Source: Tessaracoccus lacteus (GTDB lineage: Bacteria > Actinomycetota > Actinomycetes > Propionibacteriales > Propionibacteriaceae). Taken from it: a stretch of 64,000 nt of DNA. Made by a program: the position numbers and the translations under genes. The DNA lies in NCBI RefSeq assembly GCF_029917005.1, contig NZ_CP123967.1, positions 2,232,001-2,296,000 of the forward strand, in the 5' to 3' direction. Shown here one piece after another: positions 44,706-53,963 of the stretch. Each line of letters starts with the position of its first letter. The first letter of the stretch is position 1. A model generated the notes under the pieces. The model was not told the DNA's origin, did no database searches, and worked only from the letters and a program-made list of their open reading frames with translations.

Positions 44706-45548
44706 TCAGGTCAGCCGGGTCATCTCCACCGAGACGTACATCTCGGACCCGCTGGCGCCGGTGTAGATGCCCTTGAGCGGCGCGACATCGGAGTAGTCAC
44801 GGCCGAACCCGACCTCGACGTGGGTCCCGCTCGGGACGGCCTCGTTGGTCGGGTCGTACCCGAGCCACTCCCCGTCGAAGTACTGGATCCAGGCGTGCGA
44901 CTCGCCGATCTGCACCTCGCCGACCGCGGGGTCTGAGCTCTGCACGACGTAGCCGGACACGTAGCGGGCCGGGATGCCGATGTGCCTGAGCGCCCCGAGC
45001 GTCAGGTGCGCGATGTCCTGGCAGACGCCGGCCCCCGCCACCCACACCTCGGCGGCGAGCGTGTGGACCTGCGTGACTCCCGGCAGGTATTCGACGCGTT
45101 CCCGCAGCCGGTGCGACAGCTTCTGCACGGCCTCGCCCGGGTTGGCGGAGCTCTTCCGGACTGCGTCGGCGATCCGCACGACGTCGCGGTGCGGCTTGAC
45201 GTAGCTCGTCTCGCTCAGAAACTCCACGAACCGGTCCCTGAGCCGCGGGTCGGCGAGTCCCTCCCAGCCCACGGGCTCTGCGGCTCGGACGACATCGTGG
45301 ATGTCGACGGTGGAGGTCGCCACCACACGCAGGTCCTTGTGCGGCTCGTGGATCTCGAACGCGACGGTCGACGTGCCCCAGTAGTCGCGGTAGCTGTGCG
45401 TCCACGCGACGGGCGAGATGTCCAGCTTGGAGCTCAGCACGAGTTGCCTGCGCGACGTCAGCGGCGTCATGCGGGCCTCGTTGAAGGAGTCGTTCGCGCC
45501 GGTGCCGTAGCGGTAGCCGGTCGTGTGCACGATGCGGTACTGGCTCAC
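44706..45548 (-). CDS. Transglutaminase-like cysteine protease family protein
   Basis: A 280-residue protein: an N-terminal bacterial transglutaminase-like domain (about 1-110) and a core with the triad C176 (AGAGVCQDIAHL), H218 (GESHAWIQYF) and D232 (GYDPTNEA). The GTG at 45548 has GGGAGG 6 bases upstream and overlaps the alpha-E stop (GTGA). With the next two genes it forms the conserved transglutaminase/alpha-E/ATP-grasp trio, predicted to process or make peptide linkages. The substrate is unknown. Confidence 0.88.
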   Translation of the reverse strand: MSQYRIVHTTGYRYGTGANDSFNEARMTPLTSRRQLVLSSKLDISPVAWTHSYRDYWGTSTVAFEIHEPHKDLRVVATSTVDIHDVVRAAEPVGWEGLADPRLRDRFVEFLSETSYVKPHRDVVRIADAVRKSSANPGEAVQKLSHRLRERVEYLPGVTQVHTLAAEVWVAGAGVCQDIAHLTLGALRHIGIPARYVSGYVVQSSDPAVGEVQIGESHAWIQYFDGEWLGYDPTNEAVPSGTHVEVGFGRDYSDVAPLKGIYTGASGSEMYVSVEMTRLT

Positions 45549-46462
45549 CAGAGACCTCCCACCCACTCCGCCGCGGCGGAGCCCTCGAAGTAGCGTGCAG
45601 AGATCGACTTCGTCGCCTGCGAGCAGACCACCTGCAGCTTCGCCATCTCCGCGGGAAGGTCCACCTGGATCTCATCTGGGGGCAGGTACTCGAGGCTCGC
45701 CCTGGCGGCCCCGAGCAGGCGCGCCGCCGGGTCGTCGGGGCGGATCCGCAGGTTGCTGGGGCCGAGCTGCGTGAGCGCCTGCGTCGCGGTGCCGAGAGTG
45801 TAGATCAGCGACCTGGGGAAGAGCCTGTCAAGGATGAGGAACTCGGCGGCGTCGCGCTCGGAGGCGAGCGCCCCGTAGCGCTGCACGAACGCGTGGTGCG
45901 CCCCGCATCCGCTCAGCACGTGGTCCCAGGCGCGCGGGGAGTTGCCGGCCAGCGACGGCGTCGACAGCAGCCTCGAGGTCATGTCGAGTCTCTCGATGCT
46001 GCGGCCAAGGGTGAGGAACAGCCAACCCTCGTCGTGGCTCATGGTGTTATCGGCGAGCCCGGCGATGACCGCGCAGCGTTCGCGGATGACCTTGAACATC
46101 GACGCGGGACGCATGCGCTGCAGGCGGCCGCCCCGTACCGCCAGCCACGTGGTGTTGATCGACTCCCACACCTCCGTCGAGACGGTCTCGCGGGCCCTGC
46201 GGGCCGACTCCCGGGCGCTGCCGAGCGCGTTGAGGAAGCTGATCGGCGAGCGCTCGTCGTAGCAGAACTGGTGCAGGACGTCCGGCTGCTCGACGGCCCG
46301 CTGCCCCATCAGCAGGAGCAGATCACGGGCTGCCCCGTTGGCGTCGAGCGTGGGATCGTCGAGCCCCTGGTGGAGGTGGACCTCCACGATGCGGCACGTG
46401 TCCTCGGCACGCTCGACGTAGCGTCCGATCCAGAACAGCGCCTCGGCGATGCGGCTCAGCAC
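45545..46462 (-). CDS. Alpha-E domain protein
   Basis: A 305-residue, largely helical protein beginning MLSRIAEALFWIGRYVERAE, the hallmark of the alpha-E family, with LTLGRSIERLDMTSRLL in the middle. It almost always occurs next to a circularly permuted ATP-grasp protein and a transglutaminase-like protein, as here. The GTG start overlaps the ATP-grasp gene by 7 bases. The biochemical role is unknown. Confidence 0.9.
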   Translation of the reverse strand: MLSRIAEALFWIGRYVERAEDTCRIVEVHLHQGLDDPTLDANGAARDLLLLMGQRAVEQPDVLHQFCYDERSPISFLNALGSARESARRARETVSTEVWESINTTWLAVRGGRLQRMRPASMFKVIRERCAVIAGLADNTMSHDEGWLFLTLGRSIERLDMTSRLLSTPSLAGNSPRAWDHVLSGCGAHHAFVQRYGALASERDAAEFLILDRLFPRSLIYTLGTATQALTQLGPSNLRIRPDDPAARLLGAARASLEYLPPDEIQVDLPAEMAKLQVVCSQATKSISARYFEGSAAAEWVGGLW

Positions 46463-48045
46463 GACCTCTCCCCTCCCTGCGCGGCCACCGCCGCCTGCGA
46501 CTGCTGCTGCTGCTCGTGCTGATGGCGGATCACGCGGTCGACGATCTGCTCCGACAGAGGCACGGACGGCGGTCGCGCCTCGGCTGGGCGACGCACGTTG
46601 ACGGTGGGCCTCGTCTCGGTGAGCACCCAGGTGTCCTTCGACCCGCCGCCCTGCGAAGAGTTCACGATGAGCTCTCCCTCCGGCAGAGCCACGCGGGTCA
46701 GGCCTCCGGGCAGCACGTACATGCCCTCGGCACCCGCGTTGACGACGAAGGGCCGCAGGTCGACGTGGCGGGGCTTCAGCTGCCCGTCGATCATGGTCGG
46801 CACCGTGGACAGCTGCACGACGGGCTGGGCGATCCAGCCACGGGCGTCGCGCAGGATCTGCCTGCGCAGCTTCTCGAGGGTCTCGGCGTTCGCGCGGGGA
46901 CCGATCACGATGCCCTTGCCACCCGACCCGTCGACGGGCTTGACGACGAGCTCGTCCAGCCGGTCGAGCACCTCCTCGCGGGCCTCCTTCTCCTCGAGCC
47001 GCCAGGTGTCGACGCTCGCCAGGATCGGATCCTCGCCGAGGTAGAAGCGGATCAGGTCCGGCATGTAGGTGTAGACGAGCTTGTCGTCGGCGACGCCGTT
47101 GCCGACAGCGTTGGCGAGGGTGACGTTGCCGGCCCGGGCGGCGTTCAGCAGCCCGGCGCAGCCGAGCAGCGAGTCGGCCCTGAACACCGCCGGGTCGAGG
47201 AAGTCGTCGTCGATGCGCCGGTAGATGACGTGCACCGGCCTCAGCCCACGGGTGGTGCGCAGCGACACGTGTCCGCCGTGCGCAACCAGGTCACGGCCCT
47301 CGACGAGTTCGACGCCCATCATGCGTGCCAGCAGCGCGTGCTCGAAGTAGGCCGAGTTGTAGACGCCCGGGGTCAGCACGACGACGGTGGGGTCGGCGAC
47401 GCCCGACGGGGCGGCCGCCCGCAGCGCCTTGAGCAGCTGCGACGGGTAGTCCTCGACGGGCTGGATGCGGTGCTTGCCCGCCACCTCCGGGAGGGCCGAG
47501 TTGATCGCGCGTCGGTTGGTCATCACGTAGGACACACCCGACGGGCAGCGCACGTTGTCCTCGAGCACGCGGTAGACGCCGTCGTCTCCCCGGATGAGGT
47601 CGATGCCGGCGACGTGCACACGCACGCCGTTGGGCATCGTGATGCCCGCCATGACCCGGTGGAAGTGTGGCGAGGTCGCCACCACGTGCCGCGGGACGAC
47701 TCCCTCGGCGAAGCAGCGACCCTCGCTGTAGATGTCGGACAGGAAGGCCTCCATGGCCCTGACGCGCTGCCGGCTGCCCTCCTCGATGTGGGCGAACTCT
47801 GCGGCCTGCATGACGCGGGGCACGATGTCGAGCGGGAAGGGGCGCTCCTCGCCGCCGATGTCGAACGTGACGCCTTGGTCGATGTAGACGCTGCGCAGGT
47901 ACTCGGCCCTGGCGCGGACCTCCTCGATGCCGAGGTCGTCGAGCTCGGCGGCCACGGACGCGAGCTCGGCCCGAACGCCGTCCGGGCCGATCATCTCGTC
48001 GTAGGCGGCCTGCCCCCGCGGGTACCCGTCAAACAGCACGCTCAT
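46456..48045 (-). CDS. Circularly permuted ATP-grasp protein
   Basis: A 529-residue protein of the CP_ATPgrasp type. It has FDIGGEERPFPLDIVPRVM, AGIDLIRGDDGVYRVLEDNV and RCPSGVSYVM, then the nucleotide-binding part ELVVKPVDGSGGKGIVIGP, and later RHVDLRPFVV and LPGGLTRVAL. Such proteins are predicted to be amide- or peptide-bond ligases. A Gln-rich tail (HEQQQQSQ) ends the protein. It is first in the trio operon. Confidence 0.9.
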   Translation of the reverse strand: MSVLFDGYPRGQAAYDEMIGPDGVRAELASVAAELDDLGIEEVRARAEYLRSVYIDQGVTFDIGGEERPFPLDIVPRVMQAAEFAHIEEGSRQRVRAMEAFLSDIYSEGRCFAEGVVPRHVVATSPHFHRVMAGITMPNGVRVHVAGIDLIRGDDGVYRVLEDNVRCPSGVSYVMTNRRAINSALPEVAGKHRIQPVEDYPSQLLKALRAAAPSGVADPTVVVLTPGVYNSAYFEHALLARMMGVELVEGRDLVAHGGHVSLRTTRGLRPVHVIYRRIDDDFLDPAVFRADSLLGCAGLLNAARAGNVTLANAVGNGVADDKLVYTYMPDLIRFYLGEDPILASVDTWRLEEKEAREEVLDRLDELVVKPVDGSGGKGIVIGPRANAETLEKLRRQILRDARGWIAQPVVQLSTVPTMIDGQLKPRHVDLRPFVVNAGAEGMYVLPGGLTRVALPEGELIVNSSQGGGSKDTWVLTETRPTVNVRRPAEARPPSVPLSEQIVDRVIRHQHEQQQQSQAAVAAQGGERSC

Positions 48046-48166
48046 GTCAGAGAGGGTATTGGCTCGATGCGGCCCGGGCGGGCGGGTGCCGCCACAAACT
48101 CAGGACTGTAACGCGTGTAACGCCCCCGTCATGCGCCGGAGTTCCGGCCCCGCCGTCGACGACCTC

Positions 48167-48172
48167 TAGACT
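48167..48172 (+). promoter_or_regulatory. -10 box (TAGACT) for dapD
   Basis: TAGACT ends 6 bases before the ATG at 48179, a leaderless layout. Confidence 0.55.
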
Positions 48173-48178
48173 GGCCGC

Positions 48179-49111
48179 ATGAGCGATGAGACCCGTTTCG
48201 CGTGGGCCTGGGGCCTGGCTACCGTCCACAACACCGGCGCCGTGCTGGACGCCTGGTTCCCCGAGCCGAGGCTCGGCTCCGACGTGACCGACGAGCCGGC
48301 GTCGACGCTGGCCGAGGCGCAGGGAGCCGATGAGATCCGCCAGGTGGAGACCCGGGTCGTGCGCGTCGAGATCGACCTCGACGAGGCTCCCGCCAGCGTG
48401 GAGGACGCCTACCTGAGGCTCCACCTGCTGAGCTCCCGCCTGGTCGCCCCGCACGGCCTCAACCTGAACGGGCTGTTCGGCGTGCTGCCGAACAACGCCT
48501 GGACCACCGTCGGCCCTGTCCGCGTCGTCGACGTGACGCGCGTGCGGGCCCTACTGCGCGCCCGCGGCGAGCAGCTGACCGTCTACGGGATCGACAAGTT
48601 CCCGCGCATGGTCGACTACGTCGTTCCCAAGGGCGTGCGCATCGCCGACGCGGACCGCGTCCGGCTCGGCGCCCACCTGGCCGAGGGCACCACCGTGATG
48701 CACGAGGGCTTCGTGAACTTCAACGCCGGCACGCTCGGCACGTCCATGGTCGAGGGCCGCATCTCGGCGGGTGTCGTCGTGGGCGACGGCACCGACGTCG
48801 GCGGCGGCGCCTCCATCATGGGCACGCTGTCCGGCGGCGGTCAGGAGGTCATCCGGCTGGGCGAGCGGGTGTTGCTCGGGGCCAACTCCGGCATCGGCAT
48901 CTCGCTGGGCGACGACTGCGTCGTCGAGGCCGGGCTGTACGTCACCGCCGGCACCAAGGTGACACTGGCCGACGGCGCCGTCGTGAAGGCGCGCGAGCTC
49001 AGCGGCCAGAACGATCTGCTGTTCCTGCGCGATTCGGTGCACGGCTCGGTGCTGGTGAAGAACCGCCGCGGGTCGAAGGTCGAGCTCAACTCCGCGCTGC
49101 ACGCGAACTGA
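48179..49111 (+). CDS. dapD: Tetrahydrodipicolinate N-succinyltransferase
   Basis: A 310-residue enzyme of the actinobacterial DapD type. The N-terminal domain (about 1-150) is followed by a left-handed beta-helix of hexapeptide repeats (about 155-285, with [40 protein letters not shown] and [14 protein letters not shown]). It succinylates tetrahydrodipicolinate in the branch completed by DapC and DapE. Its stop overlaps the next start by one base. Confidence 0.95.
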   Translation: MSDETRFAWAWGLATVHNTGAVLDAWFPEPRLGSDVTDEPASTLAEAQGADEIRQVETRVVRVEIDLDEAPASVEDAYLRLHLLSSRLVAPHGLNLNGLFGVLPNNAWTTVGPVRVVDVTRVRALLRARGEQLTVYGIDKFPRMVDYVVPKGVRIADADRVRLGAHLAEGTTVMHEGFVNFNAGTLGTSMVEGRISAGVVVGDGTDVGGGASIMGTLSGGGQEVIRLGERVLLGANSGIGISLGDDCVVEAGLYVTAGTKVTLADGAVVKARELSGQNDLLFLRDSVHGSVLVKNRRGSKVELNSALHAN

Positions 49112-49917
49112 TGTCGCCGAAGCGCTGGGCCGTTCTCCTCCTCACCGTTGCGCTGCTCGCCGGGCTCGGCTTCGGCGGGTACATCGTCTACGAGAAGGTC
49201 CGCCAGCGGCTGACTCCGGAACGCTGCACCGTCGTCGTGGACGACCAGACCGTCACGCTGACGCGGGAGCAGGCCACCAACGCGTCGATCATCGTCGCCG
49301 CGTCGGTGAGCAACGGCCTGCCGGAGCGCGCGGCGATCGTCGCCCTCGTGACCGCCTACCAGGAGTCCGGGCTGCGGAACCTCGACTACGGCGACCGCGA
49401 CTCGGTCGGCCTCTTCCAGCAGCGGCCGTCGCAGGGCTGGGGCACGGTTGAGGAGATCATGGATCCCTGGTACTCCTCGGAGAAGTTCTACGAGGCTCTC
49501 ACGAAGATCGACGGCTGGGAGGACGTCGACATCAACGACATCGCCCAGAAGGTGCAGATCAGCGCCTACCCCGACGCCTACGGCAAGCACACGGCCAACG
49601 CGACCGCGGTGGCGAAGTCGCTGCTCGGCGAGCCCGCGTCGATCAGCTGCGTGAACTTCGAGCTGGCAGACCCGGAGCCCGACGAGTTCGCCGCCGTGTT
49701 GGAGGCGATCGACGCCGACTTCGTCGTGGACGGTGACACCGTCACGATCTCCGGCGACGAGGACGAGGTCTGGTCCGGGGTCAACATGGCGATGGCCAAC
49801 GGCTACGCCGCCGGGCTCTCGCGGGTCGAGGTGCTCGGCAAGGTCTGGACTCCGGACAAGGCCGGCTGGCGCGACGCGGAGACGGACTCCGCCGGCGCGG
49901 TCCTGACGCTCGGCTGA
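49111..49917 (+). CDS. Membrane-anchored protein with lysozyme-like domain
   Basis: A 268-residue protein with an N-terminal signal anchor (about 6-27) and an outer domain. The segment LVTAYQESGLRNLDYGDRDS followed by VGLFQQRPSQGWGT and PWYSSEKFYEAL resembles the goose-lysozyme/transglycosylase-like region of actinobacterial secreted proteins; the Glu in YQESGL would be the candidate catalytic residue. The C-terminal part (about 185-268) is unrecognised. It is coupled to dapD, so a link between precursor supply and wall remodelling is possible but unproven. Confidence 0.65.
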   Translation: MSPKRWAVLLLTVALLAGLGFGGYIVYEKVRQRLTPERCTVVVDDQTVTLTREQATNASIIVAASVSNGLPERAAIVALVTAYQESGLRNLDYGDRDSVGLFQQRPSQGWGTVEEIMDPWYSSEKFYEALTKIDGWEDVDINDIAQKVQISAYPDAYGKHTANATAVAKSLLGEPASISCVNFELADPEPDEFAAVLEAIDADFVVDGDTVTISGDEDEVWSGVNMAMANGYAAGLSRVEVLGKVWTPDKAGWRDAETDSAGAVLTLG

Positions 49918-49919
49918 TC

Positions 49920-50639
49920 TCAGGGGGTCAGGCCTTCGTCGAGGACGGCCCGCGCCAGCTGCGCTTCGCCTGCGACCCGCAGCGAACCGCCGTCCAGCGG
50001 AAGCCGACCCCAGCAGAGCAGCGCCAGGTCCCGCAGGGTGCCGGCTACCTCTACGGCGGGGGCACCGCTCGGCGCACCGGACAGCTCCCACACGTCGTCG
50101 GCGGCGACAAGCACGAACCGCGCCACCGGCGGCGACACTCGCGACAGGCGCAGCTGGCGGGGATGCATCACCTCGACGACTTCCGCGACGCAGTCGCGCC
50201 ACAGATAGTCGTCGGCCTCGGTCTGCAGGCCGCCCGCGGTGCGCAGGTCCCACAGGTGGATCAGGGTCTCGAGCTTCTGCCTGCGGTCCCAGAACTCGAC
50301 GGTGCCCGAGAGCTCCCCCGGGGCTGCCCCGTCGTCGAGGAGGGTCCAGGCAGGCTGCCTGGGGTCGAGGCCGGCGAGAGTCGCTGCGAGAACACCGGCG
50401 TGGGTCGCGTATTCCTCACTCGTTGCGAGCATGTCACGGCCGAGCGGATGCTCCCTGGTCCGTGACGCCTGCGCCGCGGCCCAGTGATGCACGCGGGCGA
50501 GGTGGTTGACGAGGTTGCGCGCCTTCCACCGCCCGCCCCACGGCATGGGGGCGTCGGGGGACACCTCGTCGATCGAGTCCCGGAACTGCTCCTGGAGCAG
50601 AGTGAGGGCGTAGAGGTCTGGCCTGTCGGATCCGGGCAT
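49920..50639 (-). CDS. Mycothiol-dependent-type maleylpyruvate isomerase family protein
   Basis: A 239-residue DinB/MDMPI-fold protein. The N-terminal four-helix part has WKARNLVNHLARVHHWAAAQ and the metal-ligand segment RQKLETLIHLWDLRTA (His/Glu). A C-terminal SCP-like region ends in LRVAGEAQLARAVL. The family isomerises mycothiol adducts or transfers mycothiol; the substrate here is unknown. It converges with the gene at 49111. Confidence 0.8.
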   Translation of the reverse strand: MPGSDRPDLYALTLLQEQFRDSIDEVSPDAPMPWGGRWKARNLVNHLARVHHWAAAQASRTREHPLGRDMLATSEEYATHAGVLAATLAGLDPRQPAWTLLDDGAAPGELSGTVEFWDRRQKLETLIHLWDLRTAGGLQTEADDYLWRDCVAEVVEVMHPRQLRLSRVSPPVARFVLVAADDVWELSGAPSGAPAVEVAGTLRDLALLCWGRLPLDGGSLRVAGEAQLARAVLDEGLTP

Positions 50640-50695
50640 GGCGCCATCCTGCCGGGGCGCCGGGTCGCGGCGCCGGCCGTCTCAGGCCCGTGGGC

Positions 50696-51787
50696 TCAGG
50701 CGAACCTCGCGGCCGCTGCGGCGATCCGCTCGTCGGTCGCCGTCAGCGCGATGCGCACGTGGTCGGCGGCCGCGGGGCCGTAGAAGTCGCCGGGTGCGGC
50801 CAGGATCCCGCGCTCGGCGAGCCAGGCGACGGTGTCGCGGCAGTTCTCGCCACGGGTGCCCCACAGGTACAGGGCACCCTCGGAGTGGTCGATCGTGAAT
50901 CCGGCGCCCTCGAGGGCCGGGCGCAGCAGCGCGCGGCGGGCCAGGTAGCGTTCCCGCTGCTGGTCCACGTGGTCCTGGTCCCCCAGCATGGCGACCATTG
51001 CCGCCTGCACGGGCCGGGGCAGCATCATGCCGAGGTGTTTGCGCACGGCGACGAGTTCCAGCACCACGGAGGGGTCGCCCGCGACGAACGCGGCGCGGTA
51101 GCCGGCCGCGTTCGAGCGCTTTGAGAGAGAGTGGACCGCCAGCAACCCCGTGAGATCGCCGTCGTTGACGCGCGGGTCGAGCACCGAGACGGGCTCGGCG
51201 TCCCAGCCGAACTCTCCATAGCACTCGTCGCTGGCGAGCACCGCGCCCAGTTCGCGGGCGCGGGCAGCGAAGGCGCGCAGCTCGTCGACGCCGAGGATCC
51301 TGCCCGTCGGGTTGGCCGGGGAGTTCACCCAGATCAGCCGGGCGTCGGCCGGGATCTCCGCGGGGTCGTCGAGCGCGACGGGCCTGGCCCCGGCCGTCAG
51401 CGCGCCGACGGCGTAGGTCGGGTAGGCGCAGGCGGGGAACACGACCGCGTCGTCGGCGCCGAGGCCGAGCAGGGTCGGCAGCCAGGCGACGAGTTCCTTG
51501 GAGCCGACGGTCACCATGACGGACTCGTCTGCGAGCGGCACCGATCCCCAGCGCGACTCGAGGTAGCCGGCGATGGCGCGGCGGGTGGCCGGGTCCCCCC
51601 ACACCGTCGGGTAGCCCGGCGACTGCCCGGCCGCCGCGAGCGCGTCGATGACGAGCTCAGGCGTCGGGTCGACGGGCGTGCCGACGGACAGGTCGACGAT
51701 GCCGCCCGGATGCGCCGACGCGACGCGCCGGGCCTCGGCGATCGTGTCCCAGGGGAAGTCGGGCAGGCGGGAGCCCAGCCCCGACAT
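50696..51787 (-). CDS. dapC: N-succinyldiaminopimelate aminotransferase
   Basis: A 363-residue PLP fold-type I aminotransferase. VNSPANPTGRI (cofactor contact), SDECYGEFGW and the PLP lysine in HSLSKRSNAAGYRAAF are visible. It resembles the actinobacterial DapC group next to a ferredoxin gene. It converts N-succinyl-2-amino-6-ketopimelate with glutamate. The ATG at 51787 and a GTG one codon earlier both touch the fdxA stop. Confidence 0.9.
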   Translation of the reverse strand: MSGLGSRLPDFPWDTIAEARRVASAHPGGIVDLSVGTPVDPTPELVIDALAAAGQSPGYPTVWGDPATRRAIAGYLESRWGSVPLADESVMVTVGSKELVAWLPTLLGLGADDAVVFPACAYPTYAVGALTAGARPVALDDPAEIPADARLIWVNSPANPTGRILGVDELRAFAARARELGAVLASDECYGEFGWDAEPVSVLDPRVNDGDLTGLLAVHSLSKRSNAAGYRAAFVAGDPSVVLELVAVRKHLGMMLPRPVQAAMVAMLGDQDHVDQQRERYLARRALLRPALEGAGFTIDHSEGALYLWGTRGENCRDTVAWLAERGILAAPGDFYGPAAADHVRIALTATDERIAAAAARFA

Positions 51788-52107
51788 CACTCGCCCTGAG
51801 GCGGCAGCGCGACGACGGCCGGGTGGTCCTTGTCCATCGCGCCGAGCTTCGCGGCGCCGCCCGGGGAGCCCAGGTCGTCGAAGAACTGCACGTTGATGTC
51901 GTAGAACTCGGCCTGCTCCTCGGGGACGTCATCCTCGTAGTAGATGGCCTCGACGGGGCAGACGGGCTCACAGGCGCCGCAGTCGACACACTCCTCCGGG
52001 TGGATGTAGAGCATGCGGTTGCCTTCGTAGATGCAGTCCACGGGGCATTCCTCGACGCAGGCGCGGTCCTTCACGTCGACGCAGGGCAGGCCGATGATGT
52101 ACGTCAC
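51787..52107 (-). CDS. fdxA: 7Fe-type ferredoxin FdxA
   Basis: A 106-residue ferredoxin with cysteines at 9, 17, 21, 25, 40, 43, 46 and 50 (CVEECPVDC and [11 protein letters not shown]), the pattern for one [3Fe-4S] and one [4Fe-4S] cluster. A C-terminal extension (about 60-106) is typical of actinobacterial FdxA/FdxC. It overlaps dapC, a pairing also found in mycobacteria, though a functional link to transamination is unclear. Confidence 0.95.
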   Translation of the reverse strand: MTYIIGLPCVDVKDRACVEECPVDCIYEGNRMLYIHPEECVDCGACEPVCPVEAIYYEDDVPEEQAEFYDINVQFFDDLGSPGGAAKLGAMDKDHPAVVALPPQGE

Positions 52108-52180
52108 TTTATTTGACTCCTTGGAGAGGCGCTGACGCCTGACAGCTTAGCGCCTGTTCGTTGCTAAATTCGCGGTCGCC

Positions 52181-53878
52181 CTACTCGCAGACGATCTGGT
52201 CGCCCGCACTGTAGGTCCATGTGAAGGGCTCGCGGCGAACGACCTTCCCGTCCATGTAGAACAGCCGCGAGTAGTTGACGGTGAATCCCTGGATGGCCGC
52301 CTGGGGGCTGCAGTTGGCCGCCGTGACGGTGCGTTTGGTACCCGAGTAGAAGTTCGACTTCTTCAGCTCGGAGGACTCGACCTTGTCCCAGGTCCGCTTG
52401 GACCAGATCCTGAACGTGATGGAGCCTCGGCTGCTGCCGCTGGACTTGTTGATGTAGCCCTGGATGATCGAGGGGTACTCCGTGTCGTTCTGGAAGCGCA
52501 TGTCGAGGCTGCCGTAGTAGACGGTGGCCTCCCGGCCGGCCGGGTAGCGGTCGAAGTACAGGGAGTGCGGCTTGTGCTCGATGTCCTTGTAGCCCGCGAA
52601 GAAGGCGGCGTTGAAGAGCGTCGTCGCCGACTGGGAGATGCCGCCGCCGGACTCCTTCACCAGGCGGCCGCCGTTGATGACGTAGCCGTCGACGTAGCCG
52701 TTGGCCGGGGTGCGCTCCCCGAGGGTGTCGTTGAGCGAGAAGATGTCGCCGGGCATCAGCACGGTGCCGTTGACGCTGCTGGCGGCCCGGCCGAGGTTGG
52801 TGTTGCGGTAGTCGGCGTGCGGGTAGTACGTCGTAAACTCGCCGATGACCTCGAAATCCTTGACGTCCGCCTGGGCCTCCTTGGTCGTATAGTCTGGCTC
52901 CTCCTTGGTGGCCGTGACCTCGGCGGTGCGCGCGTCGCCCGTGGCGGTCGCCGTCTTCTCGACCGCCTCCATGAAGGAGTCCTGGTCGAGGGACTGGCCC
53001 GTCTTCGCCTTTACGACGACGACCTCGCCGCCGGAGAACTTGAAGCTCGCGTCCTTGGCGGACGTCAGCTTCAGGGAGCGCTGCGCCTCCCTGGTGTCCT
53101 TGAACAGCTTGGCCCCGTCGAGGGAACCGACCAGCTTGCCGTCCTTGACCGCGAAGGAGGCGACTGCGGCGAGCGAGCCGGGTGCGATCTCCATGGAGTC
53201 GTCGCCGAGCGTCAGGGTGACGGGCCCGCTGACGAGCGGGTGGGCGAAGTTGTCGACGGCCTCGGCCACCATGGCGTCTGTGACCGCCGGTGCGGTGGCG
53301 GTGACGGGGGCCTGGACCGTGTTCCGGCCGGCCTCCCATGCCTGACTCGTGGCGTCGACGGCGGCGTCGACATCGAGCACGGTCGCGTCGACCGCCCCGG
53401 TCGTGACGACCTTGCCCTCCTTGAACGAGATGCTCGCGTCGGTGCCCTTGACCTCGAACTCGTCGGCCGTGGCTGCGACGGCCGCGCTCAGCTTGTCTTC
53501 GTCGACAGTGCGGACCAGGTCGATCTCGTGGCCGCCGGTGAAGGTCGTGACGATCTCGAGGGGGTTCCAGCTGAACCCTCCCCCGGCCTCGCGTACCGTG
53601 GCGTCGTAGTCGACGCCGAGCCCGGCGTCAGCGGGGTCCAGGGTGGCGGAGTGGGAGCCGTCGACGAGTGAGACGGGCTTGGCGACACTGTCGCTCAGCT
53701 CGGATTCGAGGGTCTGCCTCGCCTGCTCCGGCGACATGCCGCCGATGGCGACGCCCGACACGGATGCCCTGGCCGGAAGCTGGTTGCCCGCGACGAAGTA
53801 GGACGCGACGTATGCGCCGCCCACCACGGCGACGAGCCCGATGCCGATCCCGATGCCGACCTTTGCAGACTTCTTCAC
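52181..53878 (-). CDS. VanW-family cell-surface protein with YoaR-like domains
   Basis: A 565-residue protein with an N-terminal membrane anchor (about 7-29) and two putative peptidoglycan-binding-like domains (about 35-150 and 160-330). The VanW domain (about 355-505) has DYRNTNLGRAASSVNGTVL, PGDIFSLNDTLGERTPANGY, GGGISQSATTLFNAAFFAG and EATVYYGSLDMRF. VanW is linked to glycopeptide-resistance operons and to wall metabolism; its activity is unknown. A lysine-rich N-terminus (MKKSAK) suggests the anchor faces outward. Confidence 0.88.
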   Translation of the reverse strand: MKKSAKVGIGIGIGLVAVVGGAYVASYFVAGNQLPARASVSGVAIGGMSPEQARQTLESELSDSVAKPVSLVDGSHSATLDPADAGLGVDYDATVREAGGGFSWNPLEIVTTFTGGHEIDLVRTVDEDKLSAAVAATADEFEVKGTDASISFKEGKVVTTGAVDATVLDVDAAVDATSQAWEAGRNTVQAPVTATAPAVTDAMVAEAVDNFAHPLVSGPVTLTLGDDSMEIAPGSLAAVASFAVKDGKLVGSLDGAKLFKDTREAQRSLKLTSAKDASFKFSGGEVVVVKAKTGQSLDQDSFMEAVEKTATATGDARTAEVTATKEEPDYTTKEAQADVKDFEVIGEFTTYYPHADYRNTNLGRAASSVNGTVLMPGDIFSLNDTLGERTPANGYVDGYVINGGRLVKESGGGISQSATTLFNAAFFAGYKDIEHKPHSLYFDRYPAGREATVYYGSLDMRFQNDTEYPSIIQGYINKSSGSSRGSITFRIWSKRTWDKVESSELKKSNFYSGTKRTVTAANCSPQAAIQGFTVNYSRLFYMDGKVVRREPFTWTYSAGDQIVCE

Positions 53879-53963
53879 AAGACTCTCCTCAGCGACCTCG
53901 GCGGTCGCACCAGTCCAACATCGTACGGAACGCGACTGTGTGACTCAAAGAGCCGTCTGCGGA

